Origin: CAVSRC01 sp963730325
GTDB taxonomy: Bacteria; Pseudomonadota; Alphaproteobacteria; Rhizobiales; Kaistiaceae
Assembly: GCA_963730325.1 (NCBI GenBank)
Contig: CAVSRC010000019.1
Span: 186,001 to 250,000, forward strand
Direction: 5' to 3'
DNA length: 64,000 nt
In this document: in pieces, positions 44,561 through 52,851 of the stretch
How positions within the stretch are numbered: the stretch's first letter is position 1
Layout of the letters: each line of letters begins with the position of its first letter
The notes under the pieces: generated by a model
What the model was told of the DNA's origin: nothing
The model's input: only the letters and a program-made list of their open reading frames with translations
The model's database searches: none
Program-made: the position numbers and the translations under genes

Positions 44561-44878
44561 ATGCGACGCCTGACCATTCCCCTGCTGGCCGCGCTGGTCG
44601 CGGTGCCGGTATTCGCCCCCGTCGGCGCGCAGGCCGTGCCGCCGCCGTCGCCCCGGCATGAGCGCGCCAGCGATTTCATCGAGATCGCCACGTCGCCGGC
44701 GGTGTTCGCCGCCCTCGACGAACCGATGGAAGCGATCCGGGTCGTCGATGGCGATCACCACATCTTCGCGATCGAGACCGAGCACTGCAAGATGCAGGTG
44801 CAGGTCAACTATCACGGTGTCCCCGATACGACCGCGGTCGAGATCCGGGTCGAGACCGGCCCGGCGGTGTGTCACTAG
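44561..44878 (+). CDS. Small secreted two-cysteine protein, paralogue 2
   Basis: This 105-residue protein has a signal peptide (IPLLAALVAVPVFAPVGAQA, cleavage near residue 25). The mature part, RASDFIEIATSPAVFAALDE then FAIETEHCKMQVQVNYHG and GPAVCH at the end, aligns with its upstream neighbour: R-x-x-x-F-x-x-I-x-x-x-P-x-V-x-A-A-L, T-E-x-C and a C-terminal Cys. An AAGAGGAGAGGAAAG ribosome-binding stretch precedes the ATG. The stop lies 30 bp before lpd. Function is unknown; co-expression with lpd is possible. Confidence 0.75.
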   Translation: MRRLTIPLLAALVAVPVFAPVGAQAVPPPSPRHERASDFIEIATSPAVFAALDEPMEAIRVVDGDHHIFAIETEHCKMQVQVNYHGVPDTTAVEIRVETGPAVCH

Positions 44879-44908
44879 AATTCAAGACTTCAGGATGGAA
44901 ACCAGACA

Positions 44909-46324
44909 ATGGCAGACCAGTACGATGTGATTGTGATCGGCTCCGGCCCGGGCGGCTATGTCACCGCCATCCGTGCCGCCCAGCTCGGGCTGAAGACCGC
45001 CGTGGTCGAGAAATCCTATCTCGGCGGCATCTGCCTGAACTGGGGCTGCATCCCGACCAAGGCGCTCCTGCGCTCGGCCGAGATCTTTCACTACATGGAG
45101 CACGCCAAGGACTACGGCCTGTCGGCGAAGGATGTGAAGTTCGACGCCGCGGGTGTGGTCAAGCGCTCGCGCGCGGTCGCCACGCAGCTCTCCAACGGCG
45201 TCGCCTTCCTGATGAAGAAGAACAAGATCGACGTGATCTGGGGCGCGGCGACGATCACCGCGCGCGGCAAGATCAGCGTCAAGGCGGCGGAGAACCCGCC
45301 CAAGGGGGCGCTCGGCGCCGGAGACTATTCGGCCAAGCACATCATCGTCGCCACCGGCGCGCGGCCACGGGCGCTGCCCGGCCTGGAGCCGGACGGCAAG
45401 CAGGTGTGGACCTATTTCGAGGCGATGGTGCCCGACAAGATGCCGAAATCGCTGCTGGTGATCGGCTCCGGCGCCATCGGCATCGAGTTCGCCTCCGTCT
45501 ACCGGACGTTCGGTGCCGAGGTGACGGTGGTGGAGATCCTGCCGCAGATCCTGCCGGTCGAGGACGAAGAGATCGCCGCCCATGCGCGCAAGCGCTTCGA
45601 GAAGGCCGGGATCACCATTCACACCGACGCCAAGGTCGAGAAGCTCGCCAAGGGCAAGGACGGCGTCACCGCCAAGATCGTGCACAAGGACGGCAAGAGC
45701 GAAGAGCTCAAGGTCGACAAGGTCATCTCGGCGGTCGGCGTCACCGGCAACATCGAAAATCTCGGGCTGGAGAAGCTCGGCGTGAAGACCGAGCGCGGCT
45801 GCATCGTCATCGACGCCTACGGCCGCACCAACGTTGCCGGCATCTATGCCATCGGCGACGTCGCCGGCCCGCCGATGCTCGCCCACAAGGCCGAGCACGA
45901 GGGCGTCATCTGCGTCGAGGCGATTGCCGGCAAGAAGCCGCACCCGATGGACAAGCTGAAGATTCCGGGCTGCACCTACTGCAATCCGCAGATCGCCTCG
46001 GTCGGCCTCACCGAAGCCAAGGCCAGGGAGGCCGGCTTCGACATCCGCGTCGGCAAGTTCCCGGCCATCGGCAACGGCAAGGCGATCGCCCTCGGCGAGC
46101 CGGACGGTCTGGTCAAGACGATTTTCGACAAGAAGACCGGCCAGCTTCTCGGCGCCCATATGGTCGGCGCGGAAGTGACTGAACTCATTCAGGGATTCGT
46201 CGTCGCCATGAATCTGGAGACGACCGAGGAGGAGTTGATCGAGACGGTGTTCCCGCACCCGACGCTCTCCGAGATGATGCACGAGAGCGTGTTGGCCGCC
46301 TATGGCCGCGTCATCCACGTATAG
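44909..46324 (+). CDS. lpd: Dihydrolipoamide dehydrogenase (E3)
   Basis: Lpd reoxidises dihydrolipoyl groups of 2-oxoacid dehydrogenases with NAD. The 471-residue flavoprotein has FAD motif IGSGPGGYVTAIRAA, the redox-active Cys42/Cys47 pair in GICLNWGCIPTK, the NAD motif VIGSGAIGIEFASVYRTFGA, the second FAD motif GIYAIGDVAGPPMLAHKAEH, and the active-site His in FPHPTLSEMMHES. It is 1.5 kb from pdhC, separated by small inserts, and is the pyruvate-dehydrogenase-linked copy by position. All parts are intact. Confidence 0.97.
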   Translation: MADQYDVIVIGSGPGGYVTAIRAAQLGLKTAVVEKSYLGGICLNWGCIPTKALLRSAEIFHYMEHAKDYGLSAKDVKFDAAGVVKRSRAVATQLSNGVAFLMKKNKIDVIWGAATITARGKISVKAAENPPKGALGAGDYSAKHIIVATGARPRALPGLEPDGKQVWTYFEAMVPDKMPKSLLVIGSGAIGIEFASVYRTFGAEVTVVEILPQILPVEDEEIAAHARKRFEKAGITIHTDAKVEKLAKGKDGVTAKIVHKDGKSEELKVDKVISAVGVTGNIENLGLEKLGVKTERGCIVIDAYGRTNVAGIYAIGDVAGPPMLAHKAEHEGVICVEAIAGKKPHPMDKLKIPGCTYCNPQIASVGLTEAKAREAGFDIRVGKFPAIGNGKAIALGEPDGLVKTIFDKKTGQLLGAHMVGAEVTELIQGFVVAMNLETTEEELIETVFPHPTLSEMMHESVLAAYGRVIHV

Positions 46325-46333
46325 GGAACATTC

Positions 46334-47375
46334 ATGGCCAAGATCATCCAGGTCGGCCTCGGCCGCTGGGGTACCAACTGGGCGACCAAGGTCGTCCCGA
46401 CCGTCGCCAACTGCCGAAGCCGTGGGCTATGTCGACAGCGCCCCGGCGGCGCTGGCGATGGCTCAAGAGAAGGCCGGGGCGGCGCCCGAGCAATGCTTCG
46501 CCAGCCTCGCCGAGGCGCTTGCGGACGTCGAATGCGACATCGTTCTGGCAACGCTGAGGACCGAGGCGCACTACGCCACCGTCAAGCAGGCGCTGGAAGC
46601 CGGCTGCCACGTGGTCGTGGAAAAGCCGTTTGCCAGCACCATCGCCCAGGCGAAGGAGCTGGTGGCGCTGGCGGCGGAGAAAGACCGTGTGCTCATGGTC
46701 AGCCAGAACTACCGCTATTATCCGGCGCCGATCCTCGCCGCCGAGTTGATCGCGCAACAGGCGCTGGGGCCGCTCAGCACGGTCGGCATCGACTTCCGCT
46801 ATCACGCGCCGACCGACGGCCACGCCTATCCGGAGATGCCGGACCCGCTGCTTGCCGACATGGCCATCCACCATTTCGACCTGATGCGGCTGGTGCTCGG
46901 CGACGAGCCGAAGCGGGTGAGCGCGGTCACCTGGAACCCGGCCGGCAGCCCGTTCACCCATGATTGCGCCGGCATCGTCACGGTCGCGTTCTCCAAGGGG
47001 ACCGTGGTCAGCTATCGCGGCTCATGGATGAGCGGCAGCCCGCGCACGCCCTGGGCCGGCGAGTGGACCATGGACTGCGCTCACGGCGAGATCCGCTGGT
47101 CGTCGCGCGACGACCGCGCCGCGCCCGGCAAGTCGGACGTGCTGACCATGCGCCAATACGGCCAGCGGCCGGTAACGCCGAAACTGCCGCGGCTGCCCTA
47201 TCTCGACCGTGCCGGGTCGCTGGCCGCGGCCATCGAGGCGATCGAGACCGGCAATCTCATGCCGCAGTTCCCGACCGGCGCCGACAACGTCAACAGCCTG
47301 GCCCTGGTGGCGGCGTCGGTCCTGTCGGCATCGCGCCAGGGTGACTGGGTCGAGATTGCCGAGGTTCTCGCCTAG
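46334..47375 (+). pseudogene. Gfo/Idh/MocA-family oxidoreductase, one frameshift near the start
   Basis: The first 26 residues from 46334, MAKIIQVGLGRWGTNWATKV, give the NAD(P) Rossmann glycine loop. The frame breaks near 46408-46416 (GCCAACTGCCGAA) and continues one base off as AEAVGYVDSAPAALAMAQEK. From there a normal Gfo/Idh/MocA protein runs to 47375, with EAGCHVVVEKPFAS (the EKP motif), MVSQNYRYYPAPILAAELIA and DPLLADMAIHHFDLMRLVLG. A one-base indel restores a protein of about 346 residues, probably a sugar or inositol-type dehydrogenase. It starts 10 bp after lpd. Confidence 0.85.
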
Positions 47376-47468
47376 CCGTCAGCAATGCTAGTGTCGCCCG
47401 GGATTCGGAACCGGGTGCCCGCGCAGGTCTTCCCCGCGGCCCGCTCGGTATCCGGCAGGAGGCGACGA

Positions 47469-48806
47469 ATGACGATGGCTTGGGCGGCGCAGATGCGCCG
47501 GAAATGGCAGTTTCTGGCGGTTATTGCGCTTGCCGCGGCGATTGTGTCGCCGGCGGCAAGGGCGCTGGCGCAGGACGGCATGAGCGCGGCCGGCGCGGTG
47601 GTGACGGTCAACGCCACGGGCGGCGACGTCCGCGCGGCCGGCGCCTCGGTAACCGTCACCGGAGCCGCGGCGAACGTCAAGGCGGCGGGCGCGGCGGTCT
47701 ATTTCTCCGCCGACGCCGCGGGCAGCGTCTGGGCCGCCGGCGCCAAGCTCGCGATCGGCGGCACCATCGGCACCGATCTCTGGGCCGCCGGCGCCTCGGT
47801 CAATCTCACCGGCAAGGTGACGGGCGACGCCAAGGTCGCCGGCGCCGTGGTCGACATCAACGCGCCGATCGGCGGCAATCTGCGCAGCGGCGGCGCCAAC
47901 CTCACCATCGGATCGTTGACCGATATCGGCGGCGGGCTGGACGCGGGCGGCGCCAATGTGTCGATGACCGGCCATGTCCACGGCGCGGCGCGGCTTGCCG
48001 GCGCCACCGTCATCTTCAACGGCCGCACCGACGGGCCGCTGACGTTGGCCGGCGAACACATCGTGGTCGGCTCGTTTGCCCGCATCGGCGGCGACCTGAC
48101 GATCTATTCGCGGCTGGACCCGGAGATCGCCTCCGAGGCGGTCATCAGCGGCACGGTGCATCGTTTCGAAGCGCCGACCGAGTGGCGCAATATTCCCGAT
48201 TGGGCATGGGGCTTCGTCCTGGCGGGGGCCATGGTGCTCGGCACCATCCTCGCCGGCATCGTGCTGATGCTGTTCGGCGGGCGGCTGTTCAGCACCGCGC
48301 TCGACCACGCCCGGCTGAGGCCGGTATCGACGGTCCTCATCGGCATCGTCGCGCTCATCCTGGTGCCGGCGATCGCCGCGATCCTGTCGGCGACGGTTGT
48401 CGGCCTGCCGGTCGGGCTGGCGCTGCTGCTGGCGCTGCCGCTCTTCTTCGTGTTCGGCCACGCGATCGCCGCGGCCGGCATCGCGGCGGGCATCTTCGTG
48501 CGCAGTCCGGGGCCGATCGGCATCGCGCGGGCCCTGCTCTTCGTCATCGTCGGCGCCATCATCATCGCGCTCATCAGCCTTATTCCGTGGGTGGGGCCGC
48601 TGGCCGTCGCCATTGTCGTGGTGCTCGGCTTCGGCGCTCTGGTGCGCACCGCCGGCAGCCGGCTGCGCACACCGGGGCAACCGAGGCCGGTGCCCGCACC
48701 GGAGCCGGCGCCGCGCCCTGCCGAGCCGCCACCTCCACCACCGCCGCCTCCTCCGCCACCAGAGCCGGCGCCGGACGCGCAGCAGCCGGAGCAGCCGGCG
48801 TCGTGA
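47469..48806 (+). CDS. Membrane protein with bactofilin/polymer-like beta-repeat ectodomain
   Basis: This 445-residue protein has a signal peptide (QFLAVIALAAAIVSPAARAL). Residues 38-225 are a run of short Gly/Ala repeats such as TVTGAAANVKAAGAAVYFSA and ASVNLTGKVTGDAKVAGAVV, forming a likely right-handed beta-helix like the polymer-forming (bactofilin) repeat. About five membrane helices follow (WGFVLAGAMVLGTILAGIVL, STVLIGIVALILVPAIAAIL, GLALLLALPLFFVFGHAIAA, ALLFVIVGAIIIALISLIPW). The C-terminal tail has twelve consecutive prolines (PAEPPPP...). The function is unknown; a wall- or surface-linked scaffold is an inference. Confidence 0.8.
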   Translation: MTMAWAAQMRRKWQFLAVIALAAAIVSPAARALAQDGMSAAGAVVTVNATGGDVRAAGASVTVTGAAANVKAAGAAVYFSADAAGSVWAAGAKLAIGGTIGTDLWAAGASVNLTGKVTGDAKVAGAVVDINAPIGGNLRSGGANLTIGSLTDIGGGLDAGGANVSMTGHVHGAARLAGATVIFNGRTDGPLTLAGEHIVVGSFARIGGDLTIYSRLDPEIASEAVISGTVHRFEAPTEWRNIPDWAWGFVLAGAMVLGTILAGIVLMLFGGRLFSTALDHARLRPVSTVLIGIVALILVPAIAAILSATVVGLPVGLALLLALPLFFVFGHAIAAAGIAAGIFVRSPGPIGIARALLFVIVGAIIIALISLIPWVGPLAVAIVVVLGFGALVRTAGSRLRTPGQPRPVPAPEPAPRPAEPPPPPPPPPPPPEPAPDAQQPEQPAS

Positions 48807-48921
48807 CGGCCACCGGCCGCCGGGCAGCGTTGGGTCCGCTGGCAAATGGGGCTACACTGGCGGGCGGTAAAAAGGAATCGGGCGGGGCTGCCCGAGGCTC
48901 AAGAAAGCGTGGGGAAGGTCC

Positions 48922-49179
48922 ATGAACGAGCAGGGCAAATCGATCCTTGCGTGGATTATTATCGGTCTCATAGCCGGTTTCGTCGCCAGTCTGGTGGTAC
49001 CTGGCTCGGGCACGCTGATCGGGTGGCTGATCGCCGGCCTCATCGGCTCGGTGGTTGGCGGATTTCTGGCGCGGCAACTCGGCATCAAGCTCAATTTCGG
49101 CAATCCGTTCCTTGAGCAGGTGGTGATCTCCATCGTCGGCGCGATCATCGTCCTGATCATCGCGCGGATCATCATCTGA
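48922..49179 (+). CDS. GlsB/YeaQ/YmgE-family small membrane protein (copy 1)
   Basis: This 85-residue protein has three hydrophobic segments: ILAWIIIGLIAGFVASLVVP, LIGWLIAGLIGSVVGGFLAR and QVVISIVGAIIVLIIARIII. The Gly-rich segments match the transglycosylase-associated YeaQ/YmgE/GlsB family. Members are stress-linked and of unclear biochemistry. A GGGGAAGG ribosome-binding site precedes the ATG. A second copy follows 122 bp later, so this is a local pair. Confidence 0.9.
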   Translation: MNEQGKSILAWIIIGLIAGFVASLVVPGSGTLIGWLIAGLIGSVVGGFLARQLGIKLNFGNPFLEQVVISIVGAIIVLIIARIII

Positions 49180-49301
49180 GCCCGGAAATCCGGCGCAATC
49201 CTGCGGAAGGCGCATGGCCGGGATGCGGCGGTGCGCTTGACGGAAGGGGCGTCGCGGTCCAGCTATAGGCCCTGGTTCAAACAACCGGCGGAGCTTCTTC
49301 C

Positions 49302-49577
49302 ATGAGGCCGCGGATCGCCTTCGGAATGGACGGCATCAACTGGCTGCTCGCCATCATTATCGGCGGGCTTGCCGGCTGGATCGCCGAGCGCGTGACGGCG
49401 GCGAAGATGGGGCTGATCGCCAACATCGTCGTCGGCATCATCGGTGCGCTGATCGGTGGCTGGATCGCCCGCCGGCTCGACATCAACTATGCCGGGTTCA
49501 TCGGCAATCTGGTGGTCGCCACCATCGGCGCCATCATCCTGATCTTTCTGTTCCGCCTCGTGCGCGGCCGGGTCTAA
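49302..49577 (+). CDS. GlsB/YeaQ/YmgE-family small membrane protein (copy 2)
   Basis: This 91-residue protein has the same three-segment plan as its neighbour: INWLLAIIIGGLAGWIAERV, MGLIANIVVGIIGALIGGWI and FIGNLVVATIGAIILIFLFR. The ATG at 49302 has a GGAG 8 nt upstream and is preferred; an ATG 24 bp downstream at 49326 would start closer to the first helix. The stop is 15 bp before lipA. The pair probably arose by duplication but has diverged well beyond a recent copy. Confidence 0.88.
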   Translation: MRPRIAFGMDGINWLLAIIIGGLAGWIAERVTAAKMGLIANIVVGIIGALIGGWIARRLDINYAGFIGNLVVATIGAIILIFLFRLVRGRV

Positions 49578-49592
49578 ATAAAGTCAGTCATC

Positions 49593-50552
49593 ATGGTCGT
49601 TGTCCTCGATACCGTCACCACGCCGCGCCCGCGCCATCCCGAAAAGGCGCACCGGCCGGACGCGCCAATTGCCCGCAAGCCGGACTGGATCCGGGTGCGC
49701 GCGCCCAATTCGCCGATCTTTCGCGAGACCGATGCGATCGTGCGCGAGAACAGCCTGGTCACCGTGTGCGAGGAGGCGGGCTGCCCCAATATCGGCGAGT
49801 GCTGGTCGAAGAAGCACGCCAGCTTCATGATCATGGGCGACACCTGCACCCGCGCCTGCGCGTTCTGCAATGTGCGCACCGGCATGCCGGGGCCGCTCGA
49901 CAGCCAGGAGCCGGAGCGTGTCGGCGAGGCCGTCGCCAAGCTCGGCCTTGCCCATGTGGTCATCACGTCGGTCGATCGCGACGACCTGGACGACGGCGGC
50001 GCGGGGCATTTCGCCCGGACGATCGAGGCGATCCGCGCGCTGAGCAGCGGCACCACGGTCGAAGTGCTGACGCCGGACTTCCTGCGCAAGGATGGCGCGG
50101 TGGAGACGGTGGTCGCAGCCCGGCCCGACGTGTTCAACCACAATCTCGAAACCGTGCCCTCGAACTATCTGAAGGTGCGGCCGGGGGCGCGCTATTTCGC
50201 CTCGCTGCGCCTGCTCCAGAAGGTCAAGGAACTCGACCCCGCAATGTTCACCAAGTCCGGCATCATGGTCGGCCTCGGCGAGGAGCGGAACGAGATCCTC
50301 CAGCTCATGGACGATCTGAGGAGCGCCGGCGTCGATTTCCTGACTATCGGCCAGTACCTGCAGCCGACGCGCAAGCACCATCCGGTGATGCGCTTCGTGC
50401 CGCCGGAGGAGTTCAAGGCGCTGGAGACGGTCGCCTATGCCAAGGGCTTCCTGATGGTCTCGGCGAGTCCGCTGACGCGCTCCTCGCATCACGCCGGCGA
50501 GGACTTCGCCAAGCTGCGTGCGGCGCGCGAGGCTCGGCACGGCCGGGGCTAG
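49593..50552 (+). CDS. lipA: Lipoyl synthase LipA
   Basis: LipA is the radical-SAM enzyme that inserts two sulfurs into octanoyl chains on lipoyl domains, here needed by PdhB and PdhC. The 319-residue protein has the auxiliary cluster CEEAGCPNIGECW, the radical-SAM cluster CTRACAFC in FMIMGDTCTRACAFCNVRTG, VEVLTPDFLRKD, and the C-terminal serine ligand in SPLTRSSHHAGEDF. All cluster ligands are present. Its place next to the pyruvate dehydrogenase genes is standard in Hyphomicrobiales. Confidence 0.97.
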   Translation: MVVVLDTVTTPRPRHPEKAHRPDAPIARKPDWIRVRAPNSPIFRETDAIVRENSLVTVCEEAGCPNIGECWSKKHASFMIMGDTCTRACAFCNVRTGMPGPLDSQEPERVGEAVAKLGLAHVVITSVDRDDLDDGGAGHFARTIEAIRALSSGTTVEVLTPDFLRKDGAVETVVAARPDVFNHNLETVPSNYLKVRPGARYFASLRLLQKVKELDPAMFTKSGIMVGLGEERNEILQLMDDLRSAGVDFLTIGQYLQPTRKHHPVMRFVPPEEFKALETVAYAKGFLMVSASPLTRSSHHAGEDFAKLRAAREARHGRG

Positions 50553-50556
50553 TCCC

Positions 50557-51015
50557 GTGCCCAAGTTCGCTACCGATCGCCGTGTCGCCCATTCGGCGGA
50601 GGACATGTTTGCGCTGGTCGCCGATGTCGAGCGCTATCCAGAGTTCGTGCCGCTGTGCGAGTGGGTGACGGCGCGCGGCCGTCACAAGGAGGGCGAGCGC
50701 GAGGTGCTGGTGGCCGATATGACCGTCGGCTACAAGGCGATCCGCGAGACCTTCACCACGCGGGTGGTGCTCGACCGCGCCGCCAGGACGATCGTCTCCG
50801 ACTATATCGACGGTCCCTTCCGCTATCTTCACACCGTCTGGACCTTCCGCCCGGAGGGCGAGGACGCCTGCGCGGTCGGATTTTCGATCGACTATGAATT
50901 CAAGTCGCGGGTGCTGAGCGCGGTGATGGGCGGCGTCTTCGACCGGGCCTTCCGCAAGTTCTCCACCGCCTTTGAAGAGCGCGCCGACCGGGTCTACGGG
51001 GCCACCCCCGCCTGA
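50557..51015 (+). CDS. COQ10/RatA-type START-domain protein
   Basis: This 152-residue protein has the polyketide-cyclase/START fold of coenzyme-Q-binding COQ10: VPKFATDRRVAHSAEDMFAL, ADVERYPEFVPLCEW, DGPFRYLHTVWTF and SIDYEFKSRVLSAVMGGVFD. In respiring bacteria it likely helps deliver ubiquinone to the electron chain. The GTG start at 50557 lies 4 bp after lipA, so the two are coupled. The stop overlaps the end of the convergent cinA by 22 bp. Confidence 0.9.
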   Translation: MPKFATDRRVAHSAEDMFALVADVERYPEFVPLCEWVTARGRHKEGEREVLVADMTVGYKAIRETFTTRVVLDRAARTIVSDYIDGPFRYLHTVWTFRPEGEDACAVGFSIDYEFKSRVLSAVMGGVFDRAFRKFSTAFEERADRVYGATPA

Positions 51016-51509
51016 GCCGCGTGGCTGAGCATGGCCAGTGCCTCGCCGACCGCGGCGAGGCGGACGGCCGAGCGGCCGAGATTGCCGAAGCGCTGATGGC
51101 GGTAATGGGTCTCACCATCGCGCACGGCAACGGCAAGGTGCACCAGCCCGACCGGCTTCTCGTCGGTGCCGCCGTCCGGCCCGGCAATGCCGGTGATGGC
51201 GACGGCGAGATCGGCCTGCGAATTGTGGATGGCGCCCTCCGCCATGGCACGCGCCACCGCCTCGCTGACCGCGCCCGGTCCGCCCGGAGCCAGCAGGTCC
51301 GGCGAGACACCGAGCAGGTCGATCTTGGCCGGGTTGGAATAGGTGACGAAGCCCCGGTCGAACACCTCCGAGGAACCGGGGATTTCGGTCAGTATCCCGG
51401 AGAGAAGTCCGCCGGTGCAGGATTCGGCCGTGGCGACGCGCACGCCCTGCTTGCGACAGAGCGCGATCAGCGCTTCGGCGGCGGGGGTGAGGGGGGCGAG
51501 ATCGGTCAT
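50994..51509 (-). CDS. pncC: CinA-family nicotinamide-nucleotide amidohydrolase (PncC)
   Basis: This 171-residue protein is a stand-alone C-terminal CinA domain. It shows TAESCTGGLLSGILTEIPGS at about 27-46, with the catalytic Ser, then VFDRGFVTYSNPAKIDLLGV, ARAMAEGAIHNSQADLAVAI and GIAGPDGGTDEKPVGLVHLA. The family deamidates nicotinamide mononucleotide for pyridine salvage. The ATG at 51509 lies 8 bp from ispDF on the same strand, so the two are likely co-transcribed. The cinA N-terminal COG1058 domain is absent, as is usual for PncC. Confidence 0.9.
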   Translation of the reverse strand: MTDLAPLTPAAEALIALCRKQGVRVATAESCTGGLLSGILTEIPGSSEVFDRGFVTYSNPAKIDLLGVSPDLLAPGGPGAVSEAVARAMAEGAIHNSQADLAVAITGIAGPDGGTDEKPVGLVHLAVAVRDGETHYRHQRFGNLGRSAVRLAAVGEALAMLSHAAQAGVAP

Positions 51510-51517
51510 GGCGCGCG

Positions 51518-52714
51518 CTAGCTCCCGAATGGCAGGCGGATGGTGGCGACCGCGTGGGCCGAAATGCCTTCGCTGCGGCCGATGAAGCCAAGGCCCTCGC
51601 TGGTCGTCGCCTTGACGCCGACGCGGTCGACGGAGACACCGCAAATCTCGGCGATACGGGCGCGCATCGCCTCGCGATACGGCGCGAGCTTGGGGCGCTC
51701 GGCCACGATCGACACGTCGAGATGGGCGATCATGCCGCCACGCGCCGCGACGCGGGCAACGGCATCGGCCACGAAACGGTCGGAGGAGGCGCCGGCCCAT
51801 TGCGGATCGGAGGGCGGGAAGTGCTCGCCGATGTCGCCGTCGCCGAGCGCACCGAGGATGGCATCGGTGGCGGCATGGAGAACGACGTCGGCATCGGAAT
51901 GGCCGATAAGGCCGCGCCGGTATGGCACGGGGACGCCGCCCAGCATGATCTCGTAGCCGGGGCCGAAGCCGTGGATGTCGTAGCCGATGCCGACGCGCAC
52001 GTCGCCCAGGGCCAGGGCCAATTCCGCGGTCAGGCGGCGGGTCGCCTCGTCGATGTCGTGCGACGTGGTGAGCTTCACATTGCCGGGGTCGCCGGGAACC
52101 GCGACCACCGGCAGGCCGGCCCATTCGGCCACCGCCGCATCGTCGGTGAACTGCTGGCGCGCCTGGCTGGCCTTGTTGTGGGCGGCGAGGATGGCGTCGA
52201 AGGCGAAGCCTTGCGGCGTCTCGGCGGCCTGCAGGCCGTCGCGCGGAACGGTCGCGGTGACGCGGCCGGCGGCGTCCACCTGCTTCAGCGTGCTGGCAAC
52301 CGGCATGGTGGGCACCACGGCGTCGGCGCTGTCCAGCGCCTCGACGACGCGGCCGATGAGGGCGCGCGAGGCGAAGGGACGGGCGGCGTCGTGGATGAGC
52401 ACACGCTTGGGGGCCGCGCCGGCAAGCGCCGCAAGCCCGTTGCGGACGGAATCCTGACGGGTCTCGCCGCCGGTCGCCGGCGCCATCAGACTGTCGTGCA
52501 GCGGCGCCATAGAACGGTAGATCTCTTCGTCGCCCTCTCCGATGACGACAAGCACGCGATCGACGGCGGGATGAGCGAGGAATGTGGCCAGGGTGCGCGC
52601 CAGGATGGGCGTGCCGGCAAGCGGCTGATATTGCTTGGGCACATTGCCGGACCCGGCTCGGACACCGCGCCCGGCGGCAACGATCAGGGCGGCAGTGTTC
52701 GGTACGTGATCCAT
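51518..52714 (-). CDS. ispDF: Bifunctional IspD-IspF isoprenoid enzyme
   Basis: This 398-residue fusion carries out two MEP-pathway steps. Residues 1-240 are the IspD cytidylyltransferase, with LIVAAGRGVRAGSGNVPKQY, LIHDAARPFASRALIGRVVE and the TLKQVDAAGRVTATVPRDGL segment. Residues 241-398 are IspF, with the zinc site DIHGFGPG, LIGHSDADVVLHAATDAIL and LGALGDGDIGEHFPPSDPQW. Such fusions are typical of alpha- and epsilonproteobacteria. The ATG at 52714 fits the family start; an upstream in-frame extension lies in the divergent promoter region. Confidence 0.96.
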   Translation of the reverse strand: MDHVPNTAALIVAAGRGVRAGSGNVPKQYQPLAGTPILARTLATFLAHPAVDRVLVVIGEGDEEIYRSMAPLHDSLMAPATGGETRQDSVRNGLAALAGAAPKRVLIHDAARPFASRALIGRVVEALDSADAVVPTMPVASTLKQVDAAGRVTATVPRDGLQAAETPQGFAFDAILAAHNKASQARQQFTDDAAVAEWAGLPVVAVPGDPGNVKLTTSHDIDEATRRLTAELALALGDVRVGIGYDIHGFGPGYEIMLGGVPVPYRRGLIGHSDADVVLHAATDAILGALGDGDIGEHFPPSDPQWAGASSDRFVADAVARVAARGGMIAHLDVSIVAERPKLAPYREAMRARIAEICGVSVDRVGVKATTSEGLGFIGRSEGISAHAVATIRLPFGS

Positions 52715-52757
52715 GACGCAGGCCCTCGAGAATTCCCCCGCGGGAATGTAGCATACC

Positions 52758-52773
52758 GGCGGAGAAATCCGCC
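52758..52773. other. Stem-loop in the ispDF-dusB divergent region
   Basis: GGCGGA (52758-52763) and TCCGCC (52768-52773) flank a GAAA loop, a 6-bp stem with a GNRA tetraloop, 44 bp upstream of ispDF. It may be a protein-binding dyad or an RNA hairpin in the ispDF leader. No function can be read from it. Confidence 0.35.
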
Positions 52774-52783
52774 TATTTCGCAC

Positions 52784-52811
52784 TTGCTCACGGGCGCGAA
52801 CTGACTAAGAT
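52784..52811 (+). promoter_or_regulatory. Candidate sigma-70-type promoter for dusB-ntrBC
   Basis: TTGCTC (52784-52789) and TAAGAT (52806-52811) are spaced by 16 bp, with the predicted start about 35 bp before the dusB ATG. The match to -35 and -10 consensus is partial. It is the best pair I see on this strand. It would serve the dusB-ntrB-ntrC operon. Confidence 0.35.
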
Positions 52812-52851
52812 GTGGGCAAACGGGCAATCTGCCTAATCAATAGGCGAGGCG

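Noticed and set aside
50557..51015. RatA toxin call for the COQ10-like protein
   Set aside because: The same START-type family includes RatA of E. coli, but there is no RatB antitoxin-like partner and the place next to lipA fits the respiratory COQ10 role.
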